A stretch of DNA of 64,000 nt, taken from the NCBI GenBank assembly GCA_030268105.1, contig BSDZ01000087.1:62001-126000 (forward strand), written 5' to 3'. The notes beneath the pieces were generated by a model. That model saw only the letters and a list, made by a program, of their open reading frames with translations. It did not search any database and had not been told where the DNA came from. Numbering within the stretch: position 1 is the stretch's first letter; every line of letters begins with the position of its first letter. Made by a program: the position numbers and the translations under genes. The DNA is from Volvox africanus (lineage: Eukaryota; Chlorophyta; Chlorophyceae; Chlamydomonadales; Volvocaceae). Positions 21,253-31,205 of the stretch are shown one piece after another.

Positions 21253-22680
21253 TCACATGCGCAAGGTCCCATCCTTCTTACCGACAAACAAAATCGGTGC
21301 AGAATACGGGGATGTGCTGGGGCGTATCATACCCTTCGCGAGCAAATCCGTCACCTGGCGCTTCACCTCGTCCAGCTCCAATGGACTCAACCTGTACATT
21401 GGCCGGGCTGTAGGCTGCGCTCCAGGCATGAGAGGGATTGTGTGATCAACAGGACGCATAGGTGGTAGGCCAGGGATATCTTTAAAGACGTCCTCATACT
21501 GCGACAGTAGGGCCTCAACCTCAGGATCCGCAGAAATCTGCGCGGTGGTGACACAACAGCTCACCCGCGGCCTTAAAAGCAGTCCGTGGGCACCCTTCCG
21601 TAACAAACGGACGGCCTCCTTACGCCCGACTAGCTCTGGTTCGATTCGCGCGGCCATTGCGGTCACAGCGAAATTAACCATAGGCACCGCCTCAGTTTCG
21701 CCCTCCTTTGGTGTGACATGTTCGAACGACAGGAAAGGTACCTTAATCGACAGAGTACCCTTGCACATATGCAGGGTTGCGGTCTCCATGTCAATGCGCG
21801 CGCGGTACTGTCGTAATGTCGACGACCCCATTATGTACGGTGCAGTCTCTGCTAAGCCCTGCAGCACGTACGGCCGGGTCACAACACGCAAAGGGCCTAA
21901 CGATAGGCTAAGGGTAATCCTGCCCACGATGGGATGCTTACCCCCGTCAGCAAGGGTAACCTGTGGACAATCAGACGACTCTGGGGACAACCCCAGCGCA
22001 TTCACCTCTGCGACAGAGATGAAGTCGTCGCTGGCACCGGTGTCAACAAGTGCCTTCAGAGTACGGCCATTCAAACCGATCTGAACCACAGGGACACGGT
22101 TATCTACGAGCGACTGCCCAGCAGACAACATCAGTGCACTTAAGGCGGGTCCGTAACCAACGGCACCCCCATCAGGAGCTTCGTACCAAACGTCAACCGA
22201 GTAGGATAGGTGTGGCCACGGAGCCAGCGTACCCTCCCGATCCACACCATTAAACAAAACGGTGCCCGGTTCGAACCGGTGGACATGCCGCATACCCCTT
22301 AACGATGCCTCTGCCTTGCGCCGACAGAAAGCAGGGAGTAATACACATGCGGCAGTGCCTGGATATTGACGCCTACATCTCCTGTATATGGCCAACTGTT
22401 CCGACATCTCACGCAGAGACGAGGGGATGAACAAAACCACGTGGTTAGACAGATCGATAGACGACAGGGGACGGCGAGGTGTAAACAAATTACACAACGG
22501 GTCGAAGCAGAGAAGTCCCGTGCGTCCGTCAAGCGTGATGCGTCGCGCAATGACTCGCTCGATGTGTCCAAGTACACAAGGCAACAATGCCTTAACGGCT
22601 GGCCGTAAGGATGACCACCGACCACGCGTTAGTTCAGAAATCCCGGGTGGTGCCCCCTCCACAGGAACCCGGGCAAGCCC
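21253..22680 (-). pseudogene. Chromovirus pol, protease and RT start (before the TGA)
   Basis: About 475 codons in the same frame as gag, beginning right after the amber codon at 22681-22683. No ATG is near the start (the frame passes through GTG at 22662), which argues for entry by readthrough or re-initiation. Counting from that GTG: residues 1-180 have no domain I recognise; protease active site LVDTGASDDFIS with Asp207; RT thumb-entry sequence ending in PILFVGKKDGTLRM at 469. The next codon is TGA where relatives normally have Cys before IDYRGLN. After ten further codons the frame reaches the GTG of the next segment, so a single base change explains the break. Confidence 0.9.
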
Positions 22681-22683
22681 CTA
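22681..22683 (-). promoter_or_regulatory. Amber codon between gag and pol, possible readthrough site
   Basis: The context on the minus strand is ccg aaa TAG ggg ctt. Both sides are in one frame and the frame stays open on both sides. Murine leukaemia virus is the known case of amber readthrough at this junction. A plain CAG-to-TAG mutation would look the same. Confidence 0.5.
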
Positions 22684-23916
22684 TTTCGGCTGAGGTACAA
22701 ACGGCGGCATTAGAGGGCAATCCTTCGTGGAATGATTCTCCGCACACCGTAGACAAACATTGGCCAATTTCCGACGCTCGAATTCGGAACGATTGCAATT
22801 CCATTTTGGCATAAATGTGTCGTCCGTACGAGTACGCTTCGCGTTGGGGTCAGAACGCTGTGCGGCTGCCGACGACAGCGCTCCAACACGCTTCCTGTTC
22901 CTAGCTGGGTCCGAGCTCGGACCTGCTCCTCCTGTACCACGGACACCCGAGCTAGCGCCCCCGCGCGCCTTGCGTTGCCCGTTGCTGCGTCGCGTCGCGG
23001 CAGTAGGCGTGGGGCGGGTCGCGCCGAGGTCCTGGTCGAGGGTTACAGCTTCCCCAAGCGGATCCTGCACTTGCACGGCATTTGCACGAGGGGCAGACTT
23101 GACTTCTTCCTCGCCGGCAAGAAGTCGTATCTCCGCGCCCTTAGCAAAAGCGACCAACGCGTCATACGACTTGATCTGCGCTCCAACCAAGTCAGTGGCG
23201 CACCATTTAGCCAAAAGTTTCGTTAGGCCTCGTCTAAACCAAAAGACACGCTCAGATTCGGTGAGGTCAGCAATGGGAGTCACAAGTGCTTCGAAGCGTG
23301 ACTGGTACGCAGGTACATTTTCATCCCGACGCATGTGGTAGCTACCGGCTGCCAAAACGTTACGAGCTTCCACATCGCGTGCTTGAACCTCAGTAGCGAA
23401 TCGTGCGAGCAAAGCGGCGACTAACTCGTCAAAAGTATAGCTGCCCCGGGCGTTGGTCCAATTGCGATACCAGTCCTTCGCTGCGCCCTCGAGGGTGTTA
23501 CCAACGAAGAGACACCTGATACCGTCATTATCGCCACCATGAACAGCTTGGAGGTACTTTTTAGCGTCACGCACGTACGCACGAGTTGCATCGGCTATGC
23601 TATGCCCTGGTGTCTTGTCGGTCAGCGAAATATTGAGCCTAGGAACGGGAATCGACAATCTCATCACCTCAGGGATGTCATCATGCCCTCGAGCTTGAGG
23701 TAATGGCAGAACCCTTGGTCCAGCAGTGTTGTCCATATTCGTGTTCACTGCTGAATGCGGCACAATTAAGTGAGCAGGGGTCTGAAGGAAAAGGGGCTCT
23801 TGAGTGGCTCGCGCGCCAACAGTCTCAAGACCTCTATCCGGCGCTCTAGCAGCTACAACGAAATCGGGTTGGCTAGCTAGGCTAGCGTGCGGCGTATCGT
23901 CGTGTTCCGCGGACAT
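22681..23916 (-). CDS. Chromovirus Gag
   Basis: 411 residues from MSAEHDDTPHAS; an in-frame TAG 21 nt upstream supports this ATG. Residues about 110-265 resemble the retrotransposon Gag (capsid) domain, with EGAAKDWYRNW and FWFRRGLTKLLAKW. Residues 300-365 are basic and Gly/Ser-rich. A zinc knuckle is at C388, C391, H395, C400, with spacing C-x2-C-x3-H-x4-C, one residue short of the usual C-x2-C-x4-H-x4-C. In the family Gag builds the particle and the knuckle binds element RNA. The frame ends with TAG (Gln-Pro-Lys-stop) and pol continues in the same frame, so Gag-Pol may form by stop readthrough. Confidence 0.9.
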   Translation of the reverse strand: MSAEHDDTPHASLASQPDFVVAARAPDRGLETVGARATQEPLFLQTPAHLIVPHSAVNTNMDNTAGPRVLPLPQARGHDDIPEVMRLSIPVPRLNISLTDKTPGHSIADATRAYVRDAKKYLQAVHGGDNDGIRCLFVGNTLEGAAKDWYRNWTNARGSYTFDELVAALLARFATEVQARDVEARNVLAAGSYHMRRDENVPAYQSRFEALVTPIADLTESERVFWFRRGLTKLLAKWCATDLVGAQIKSYDALVAFAKGAEIRLLAGEEEVKSAPRANAVQVQDPLGEAVTLDQDLGATRPTPTAATRRSNGQRKARGGASSGVRGTGGAGPSSDPARNRKRVGALSSAAAQRSDPNAKRTRTDDTFMPKWNCNRSEFERRKLANVCLRCAENHSTKDCPLMPPFVPQPK

Positions 23917-24362
23917 GGAGCACGAAACGATACCCTAGTTTTGCGTAATAGAAGCCGACTTCTATCGCAAAGGCAAGAGTACAAAGCGATTCGGTGAGCC
24001 TACCGACAGTACTCTTGAGAAGATTCAGCAAACTCAGCAAGTAATTGCCCAGCTGAGTCCTGATCTCCGTAGTTTGGGCAATGAGAGTCGCCAACTGGTC
24101 CGGACGAACGCCGGTCTCAGTCGCCGCGGCAAGCAATGCCGGTGCACTGAGATTACCTGCGACTCAGAGCGTACACTTACACAACAAGTGCAGCAATCTA
24201 AGCAAAAGCAATTAAACAATTACAAACCGGAAGCGGCGGCGTCCAAAACGGCGCGACCTAGGTCTTTGGCCAAAGTATCTAGCGGTCCTCGTGGTTCGTC
24301 GCTGGAACTTGCCATAGAAAGAACCTACTTCCGATTAGACAAAGAGAGACAGTTAGGCAACG
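23917..24362 (-). other. Chromovirus 5' leader
   Basis: About 450 bp between primer site and gag. It holds a 31-codon ATG frame (24220-24315; starts MASSSDEPRGPLDTLA) and an overlapping 84-codon frame (23882-24136) rich in Leu and Thr. Neither is in frame with gag. They may be upstream ORFs or remnants of an older Gag N-terminus; GTAAGT-like splice donors occur (near 24175-24180), but no convincing intron was defined. Confidence 0.45.
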
Positions 24363-24379
24363 AACCTGTCTCGATACCA
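24362..24379 (-). other. Primer binding site of the chromovirus
   Basis: Minus strand tggtatcgagacaggttc starts 3 nt inside the 5' LTR end. It is complementary to a tRNA 3' end finishing in GATACCA, like initiator tRNA-Met of many eukaryotes, so it follows the usual 3'-end priming mode, unlike the copia family. Confidence 0.7.
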
Positions 24380-24382
24380 AAT

Positions 24383-25204
24383 TGTTGTACCTCTCGTTCG
24401 CGTTTGCTCATAAGTATCTGCACGTCTGGAGACTATCGACACCGATGCGCGAGCATTTGCAAGTACAGCAAGGCAAGCGAGAGCAAACAGAGACAGCGGA
24501 AGACTTCAAGACGAAGAGAGATATAACTTACAGTCTTACAGATCGGAATGATGCAATGGACGAAATCGCCGTCAGCGCCGGAAGCAAGCAATCATCACGC
24601 GGCGGTGATTAGCGAAGTTCAGGCTTAGCTCGGGCTAAGTAGAATAGTGTATAGAAATAGTAATTTAGAACACACGAGTGTTCTCCAGTATTGGATGTCT
24701 TCTAGCTTAGCCGTCCTCGCATCTGTTATACTCGCAGCATCGCAGTGCCGTACGATTCACATTAGGAGGCCGATCCTAGATGTGACAACCCTACTGCGTC
24801 TAGGCGACGTCTACGCATAACAACGTATAAGCCTTTCCGGCATTCGCATGATGCAAGGGTCCGGATAACGATATCCGGTTGCAGGGCATGTATCGCGACG
24901 AGTGCGGCGCTCTCAACGTGTGCTTAAATGAAGTAATATTATATCAGATAATATTACTTATCGTTTCGTAGCACGAGCATAATGCGCACTTCAATGATTC
25001 GGTCATCCATGCATGCTGGGCGGATTTGCCATGATGCGATGTCGCGATGGATAATGACAACATGCCAGATGCATATATAAATGTATGCGAATACATTTAT
25101 ATCATGCAGATTCATTCATGTGTAATGCGTTCATCACAAAAGCACTTCGCCTCGTAGGATCGCGTCGACCTACGCGTCGGCGGAAAATGAACCGTAGCAC
25201 AACA
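24383..25204 (-). repeat. 5' LTR of the chromovirus
   Basis: 822 bp. It carries a24687 where the other LTR has g18042; otherwise they look the same. The copia frame read from the right runs 30-odd codons into this LTR, which is accidental. Confidence 0.95.
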
Positions 25205-25209
25205 CCGAG

Positions 25210-28200
25210 TACCCGCCAGGTACCGCAGCACTCCCTTTGCCGCGCTCATTGCAGCGCGGGTAGGCTTAGCCATGGACCGGGAAAGCACACTCAGGGCATA
25301 GGCCAGGTCGGGACGTGTACTTACTGCAAGGTAGTTGAGTTCTCCCACCAGAGCTCGGTAAGGCCTTGGGTCCTCCAGCAGTTTGCCTTCATCATCAGTC
25401 ACTGGGGCAGCCCTTGTACCCATTGCCAGAGGAGTTGCCCGATCTTTGGCATCCAGCATGTTGTGCCGCTCCAGAATCTGCTCAATATAACGAGATTGAC
25501 TCAACACAATATCGCCATCCTTCTCTCGACGAATATCCATGCCCAAAAACACTCGTGCCTCCCCTAGGTCCCGAATCTTGAAGCACTGACCAATGGCCTC
25601 TTTCACCTTCCGCACCAATTCTAAATCATCTGAGGCCACACACGTATCATCCACATGAACCAATGCAACCACCACTCCCCTTTCATCAACCTTCAGAAAC
25701 ATAGCCGGATCTGATTTAGACGGGAACAGCCCAATCTCGGCAAACTTCTCACACAACTTATCATACCAGCACCGTGGGGCCTGCTTTAGACCATAGATGG
25801 ACTTATGCAGGTGACAGGCCAGGCCTGGAGTTTCCGACTCGTACCCCGGTGGCTGCTCCATCCAAAGATCCTCCTTCAGTTCTCCATTCAAGAACGCAGT
25901 CGTCACATCTAGCTGGTGAATGGGCATTTTTCTAGCCGCTGCAACCGCTAAAAGGACTCGAAAAGATGAGCTACGGGACGTAGGCGCAAAGAGCTCACCA
26001 TAATCCACCCCCTCGCGCTGTACAAACCCTTTTGCGACCAAGCGCGCTTTAAACCGCTCAACACTACCATCTGGATTGTGTTTCACCTTATACACCCAGC
26101 GACATGGAATAAGCTTCGTGCCTGGCGGGGGTGTTTCTAAGGTCCAGGTTCCATTTGCCAACTGAGAGTTAATTTCGTCATCCATAGCCCTTTTCCACTC
26201 GCTGGCCTGCGCCCCAGACACCGCTTCAGCATAAGTGTTGGGCTCAGACACTTTGGTTGCGGCAGCCACATGGACCCGGCCGGCAACAGACCTAGGGTCC
26301 TCACTGCGCCACCACTCGGACGGCCGTTTTCGATCACGGACAGGGTACCTAGACTCAAAATTGTTACTCGCACCGGCAGCACCCACAGAGGGGCCAGCAC
26401 CGGACGAACTCCCCGAGGGACCTGCGCCGGAAGCATCACCACCCCCTGTTGGTCCACCGCTGTTATCCCCTGAACCTCCTGCACCAGTAGAGGATCCGCC
26501 ACCTTGGGTGTGAGGGGCCGGTTCCCACTCATCATTATCATCATCATCATCACTATCACTATCAGAATCAGGCGTACTGTCTACGGGGTTGCGCCAACTT
26601 ACGGACTTCTTTGCACGACTAGCTTGCTGTGCTTTCTCACCGACATTCCGCTCATCAAAGGTGACATCAGAGTGCACCGACACTACATTGTCTGAAAAAA
26701 GGATACGGTACTGGCCTGCATCGCCGTACCCAACCAGAACACCCTTGCGACTTACCGGATCTAATTTATTGCGCTTCTCCTTGGGGATATGGACATATGC
26801 CGTACATCCAAACACACGCAGATGACTCACATCAGGATGTTCCCCTGAGAAAGCTTCATACGGGGTGCAGGGCCGACCGGACACAGGTGAAATATTCCGA
26901 AGGTAATTCGCCGTAGAGACAGCCTCAGCCCACATGCATTGGGGAAGTTGAGACTCAGCCAACAGAGCACGCATCTTCTCTAACAGAGTCCTATTCAAGC
27001 GCTCAGCAGCTCCATTCTGCTCGGGGGCATACCCCACCGTAGGCCCATGCCGAATCCCTTTCGTACGGAAAAACTCCTGCAGGGGACTGTTAATGAACTC
27101 ACCCCCTTGATCAGACCGTACCTCCTTGACCCGAAAACCACTGTACGTCTCCAGCTGATTCACCATAGTCATCACCTTGTCCTTCACCGCTTCCTTGGTA
27201 GGTGTAAAGGCTACAGCCGAAAAACCAGTATAGTCATCCAACAAGACAGTTAGGTAGAGGGAACCCGTTGGTGTTCGCTCAGGCATCGGACCACAAACAT
27301 CAAGATGAATAAGAGCTAGTGGTTGATCCACCTTATGCCCAGTTGATGGGAAGGGCCCTCGGCGCTGCCGTGACATCACACATGGCTCGCACACACCCGC
27401 ATCTCCGGCTCCCTTCACTTGCTCCTTTGCAAAACGCACCCCTGACACCATGCCTTCACCCACCAACCTCTCAAGATTACCTAGGCCAAGGTGTCCATAC
27501 CGGCGGTGCCACAAGTCCATTGATTCAGATGCAGACTTCCCATGAGCCACTCCACCAAAAGGCTGGGTGTATCTCAACCTGGAAGCAGACCTGGGAATCG
27601 AAAAACATGATAGGGCATATAGGTCGCCCAAGCGCTGGCCCGTCAGAATCTTCTCACCACCCTTGCGCATAGTGACTTGGCCATCCTCAAAGCAAACTGA
27701 CCCACCCTGCTTATCCAGGGCAGCAACTGACAGCACATTTGCAAAGCTGTCAGGAACAAGATACACCTCTTCCACCGTCACCCGTGCATGCATATTGACC
27801 CCGGGGATAAGCCTCAGAGTCCCTACCGCTGTGGGCCTGATGATCCCCCCGTTCACACTCAGGATCTCAAACTTTTCTGACTCCGCCAGCTCGCGGACGT
27901 CCACTATCTGATCTGCATCATATGTCAGATGATGAGATGCACCAGAATCCAGGTACCAACCTTTCAGGCGGTCAGACCCAGATGCCACAAAGGCAAAGTT
28001 CCTCGGGCTAGCATTGCCCCTGTCGCCGGCACCGTCCACATGGTCGTGCCGGCCATAACCTCGGCGGTCGCTCCCCAAGCTGGGCCCGCCCGCGGCCTCT
28101 CCATGGCCGCCCATTCTTGTGCGCTCCAGGCCGCCTGACCCATAACCGGGTCCTCTAGGCGCCGAGCTCCATGAGCCAGACCTCTGAGCCATCCTGGGGG

Positions 28201-28909
28201 CAGTGCACCCCCTCTCCAGATGCCCGGGCTTTCCACAGTTCCAGCACTGCAGTGGCTCCCTTGATCCGCCGCGGACGTGGCTTCCTCCACGTCGGGGCGC
28301 ACTTCCTGTGGCTGAGCTTCCCCTACCCGCACTGACAAAAGCAGACGAGCTGGTAGAGGCCTCATGCATGCTCCCTACCCTAGCTTCGAACGCCAGCAGT
28401 TGTGCGGTTGCACTAGACAGCGTAAGCTCACCAGACTGTGTCGTCAAAATCGACACTATCACCTCATACTTCTGAGGTAGACCCGTCAGCATTGCATACG
28501 TCATGTCTTGTTCACTGGTGGCCTGGCCCACCTTCAGCAGATCTGTGTGTAGCTCCCGCACTCTTGCAAGGTACACCGGCAGGGCCTCTCCCTTCTTCAT
28601 TGCCAGCTTAGTATACTCCTGACGCAGCTGAGATCTGCGGGCATGGTTGTTGGCGGCAAAAATCGCAGCAAGGCCATCCCACGCCATTTTGGCGTTCGGC
28701 GATGCCTTGATGACCGGCAGATGGCAGTCCTTCACATTCTTCACCAGCAGAGTCTTCACTCGCTCCGATGCAGCGACCTCTTCATCTGTAACCGGCTCAG
28801 TCAACAGCGCCCTGTTCAAGTTATGCTCAGCACACAAGTTCTCAAACCGATAGGCCCATGTAGAGTAGTTGTTGAGATCGAGGGGTTCAGCCAACTTGTC
28901 CTTGCCCAT
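25210..28909 (-). pseudogene. Copia element 2 gag-pol, main part
   Basis: About 1234 of 1400 codons, open from [14 protein letters not shown] to the chromovirus. Order: Gag UBN2 about 15-175; zinc knuckle C222, C225, H230, C235; protease Asp321 in YLDSGASHH; pre-integrase zinc site H468, H473, C507, C510; integrase core Asp537 (HLDVCGP), Asp600 (RSDQGGEF), Glu636 (NGAAERLN); acidic then Gly/Ser-rich linker 780-850; RT with the VHVDDT site at Asp1087-1088. All catalytic residues expected for the family are present. The encoded single polyprotein would be cleaved by its protease; integrase before RT defines Ty1/copia (Pseudoviridae). Disrupted only by the insertion at the start of RNase H. Confidence 0.94.
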
Positions 28910-28936
28910 GTTGTTCTTGGTTCTCTCAGAGCGCCC

Positions 28937-28953
28937 AGGCGGGGCTCATAACC
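28937..28953 (-). other. Primer binding site of copia element 2
   Basis: Plus strand ggcggggctcataacc ends directly at the 5' LTR, the complement of the element 1 site, again matching the anticodon arm of initiator tRNA-Met. Confidence 0.75.
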
Positions 28954-29301
28954 TGTTAAAGAGATAAAGGAAGTATAAAGCTGCTATGAAGAATTACAGA
29001 GGTCAGAGGAGGTCAGATGTATAAGACACTAGACGATTGCTAGCTGTTGGGTGACTATTGCAGAGCTCAGGTACCCTTAAATACTAGTTCTGATGGCTTC
29101 TGATCAACCACTCCCTGGAGCACTGCAGTATGCAGCTCTCTACCATTGGGTAGTTGCCCAGCACCTACCACCAGCAACTTCCTACCACTTGGCGGCTGCT
29201 CAGCACCTATCACCTTGCACACTGCAACTGCCTGTCACAATTGCCGCCCTGCAACTGCTAGATCGGTAACTGTGACGGTTTGCACTGTCCACAACTTAAC
29301 A
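28954..29301 (-). repeat. 5' LTR of copia element 2
   Basis: 348 bp. Shares with element 3, but not element 1, the bases giving gaattacag and tgtataagac on the plus strand, so elements 2 and 3 belong to one sub-lineage. Confidence 0.95.
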
Positions 29302-29985
29302 AACAACAACTTCAGAACTTTGAAAAGCAGGGTAAATGATGAGAAGCAGTTTCACCATTACGATTTCTGTTTAGACGTTTAGACTTAAATTGTCATGTGA
29401 AGAAATAGTCAATGGCCATATGAAACTCCTTTAAATTGAGAATAAGCAACTGAAATGCAATGCAATAAGAGAAATACACAAAAGAGAAGAACTTTAAAAC
29501 GATGAAAAACTAAAAGGGTTATTGATAAAGCAATTGCACAAGCAGTTTTACATTTCACAGCTGGCTCACAGCAAGCCGGGGTGACAATGGGCGTTACCAC
29601 ACTTAGCAGACGTGGATGCCTTACTCGACTTCACGTTGATCCCCTTCAATCCATCCTTAATCAATTCCTTCAAGCTTCCTACTTCGACCCTTCCATATCT
29701 CCTGTTCCATTCCTCCTTCGTTTGTTGTGTGTGCCCTGTTTGAGTCACACCCACAAACCCTCTTCTCATGTAATCTTGCAAGGCAATTTCGCATCCCTGC
29801 TTGCACATGCCGTCCTCTCAGTGCTCTGATGGCTTGCATGGTTCATGCCTGTTTCTGGGCACCATAATTGTCCTGTTTGTGCCGGGCGAATGCAGTACTC
29901 GGGTCTTGGGGTCAATGCCTGATACCACCCCCTGCCGGACTGCTTTCTGTGAACCGCCTTGCCTAGCTTGTCCAACATTTTGATG

Positions 29986-30828
29986 CTATAATGATTTTGC
30001 TTCATCCACTGGCCTGGCGTGAGCCATGCCGACAAATCCGCACTCTTGCTTGATGGCGGATACCACTTCGCATTCCAACTTGTACAAATATCCCTTCCGG
30101 CACCCCGACAGCACCACTCTGTCACATATGCACACGTACACCAATTGGTCCCCAAAACTAATTTTTCCTCCATTTTCGCCCAATGATGCAACGGATATCA
30201 CCTTTACGTAGCTGCTCGGTACCATGTACACATTGTTAATTGTGACTGTGGCGTTCGGACGGCAAGACGGTGCCAATTTTAACGTGCCAATGGCTGTGGG
30301 TCGCATGACTCCTCCGTTCATGCTCATAATGTCAAACTTATCTCTCTCGTTGATTTTGACCACGTCTGTTAGATCCCGTTCATCATAAGTGATGTGGTGA
30401 GCTGCTCCTGAGTCCATGCACCATCCTTGCACCTTGCTGTGCTGTGACCCCACAAATGCATAGTTATCTGGGTGATCCATCCTGCGGCCTCCTGCATCAC
30501 CACGTCGCCCTTGATTCCTTTCTTGTTCTGTCATTGGTCGACTTTTTGCAGTGTGATATTCGCTGTTACTTTGCATTTGCCTTCCCGCTGACCTTGGTGG
30601 CATGCTGCTGCTTGCAATGTTGCGTCTGTCACCTGTCCATTCATCTTCACGACGATGGTATTGCGACTGCTGTGAATTGAATTTGGATCTCTCTTGAAAC
30701 TCCGGCGGTGACCACGTTAAGGATGTGTCCGGCCATATTGGCCAACACAACGAGCCCCTTTGTGGGTCACGCCCGAATATTTTGCCTTTCCAACCTGGAA
30801 ATCGGCTACCGCCGAATCGCCTGTGCAC
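29986..30828 (-). pseudogene. Copia protease-like frame, U6
   Basis: 280 residues as in U1, with the silent serine change. Confidence 0.78.
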
Positions 30829-31205
30829 CCATTCACGCCTATATCCTCCACCACAATTGCTCTGTCAATTGCTCCACGCACCGCCTCGTCCTGTGCCCAC
30901 AAACGCGACTGACTCGCTTTTCGGGTTTCCTACATCCATCCGCCTTTCGAACGCCAGCAATTGGGCGCTCACTCTTGTCTAAGTCAGCAAAGCGGCCGGC
31001 CCCTCACTGGAACGTATTACTTGCTCTGACAGTCTTTTATATACGAGATTCGCTCACATTCCAACACCCCCCGTGAGTGACACTCCGTCGATTCTCACGA
31101 TCTACCCCTTACTGCCTCGTCCCTGCAACCCTGCCCTGGTCCACAGCCGCGTACTTGCGCTCGGGGCACATAACCTGTGAAAAGTCAGCAAAGCGCCCCT
31201 CCCTG

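Larger units (their letters stand above)
17738..25204 (-). mobile_element. Ty3/gypsy chromovirus nested in copia element 2 (7467 bp)
   Basis: Two 822 bp LTRs (TGTTGT...ACAACA) with one difference noticed (g18042 versus a24687) flank a gag-pol interior. Target duplication ccgag is at 17733-17737 and 25205-25209; the uninterrupted site can be read in copia element 3 at 46673-46682. Domain order Gag, protease, RT, RNase H, integrase, chromodomain places it in the Metaviridae chromovirus branch, whose chromodomain is thought to steer integration to modified chromatin. It must be younger than copia element 2. It has a TGA in RT and an altered integrase residue, so this copy is probably dead or needs help. 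Confidence 0.96.
16864..29301 (-). mobile_element. Copia element 2, full length, holding a chromovirus
   Basis: The minus-strand element has its 3' LTR at the left and 5' LTR at the right; target duplication aacaa is at 16859-16863 and 29302-29306. Removing the chromovirus with one ccgag copy leaves 4966 bp, the family's full length: 348 bp LTRs and a 1400-codon gag-pol frame. The LTRs differ at one base noticed (c17196 versus t29286), so the insertion is fairly young. Apart from the chromovirus no frame break was found, so it was probably an active copy before being split. Confidence 0.96.
16059..31205. repeat. Array monomer U6, split by nested elements
   Basis: Monomer sequence lies at 16059-16863 and 29302-31205. 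Without the 12438 bp insertion and one aacaa it is exactly 2704 bp. Private changes are tttactgacg near 16711 and ttcagaactt near 29312, the latter close to the insertion edge. Confidence 0.95.

Noticed and set aside
21253..21255. Selenocysteine codon
   Set aside because: The position is an ordinary RT residue, no SECIS-like structure was recognised, and a single mutation is simpler.
24382..24612. 76-codon plus-strand frame (also at 17737)
   Set aside because: Lies wholly in the chromovirus LTR on the strand opposite to its genes; duplicated only because LTRs are.
25112..25209. C-terminal 30-odd residues of the long copia frame
   Set aside because: They are read from the chromovirus LTR and are an accident of the insertion.
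26137..26559. 140-codon frame overlapping copia gag-pol (also at 47588)
   Set aside because: Out-of-frame shadow of the repetitive acidic/Gly linker and RT start; Met/Ile run comes from GAT repeats.
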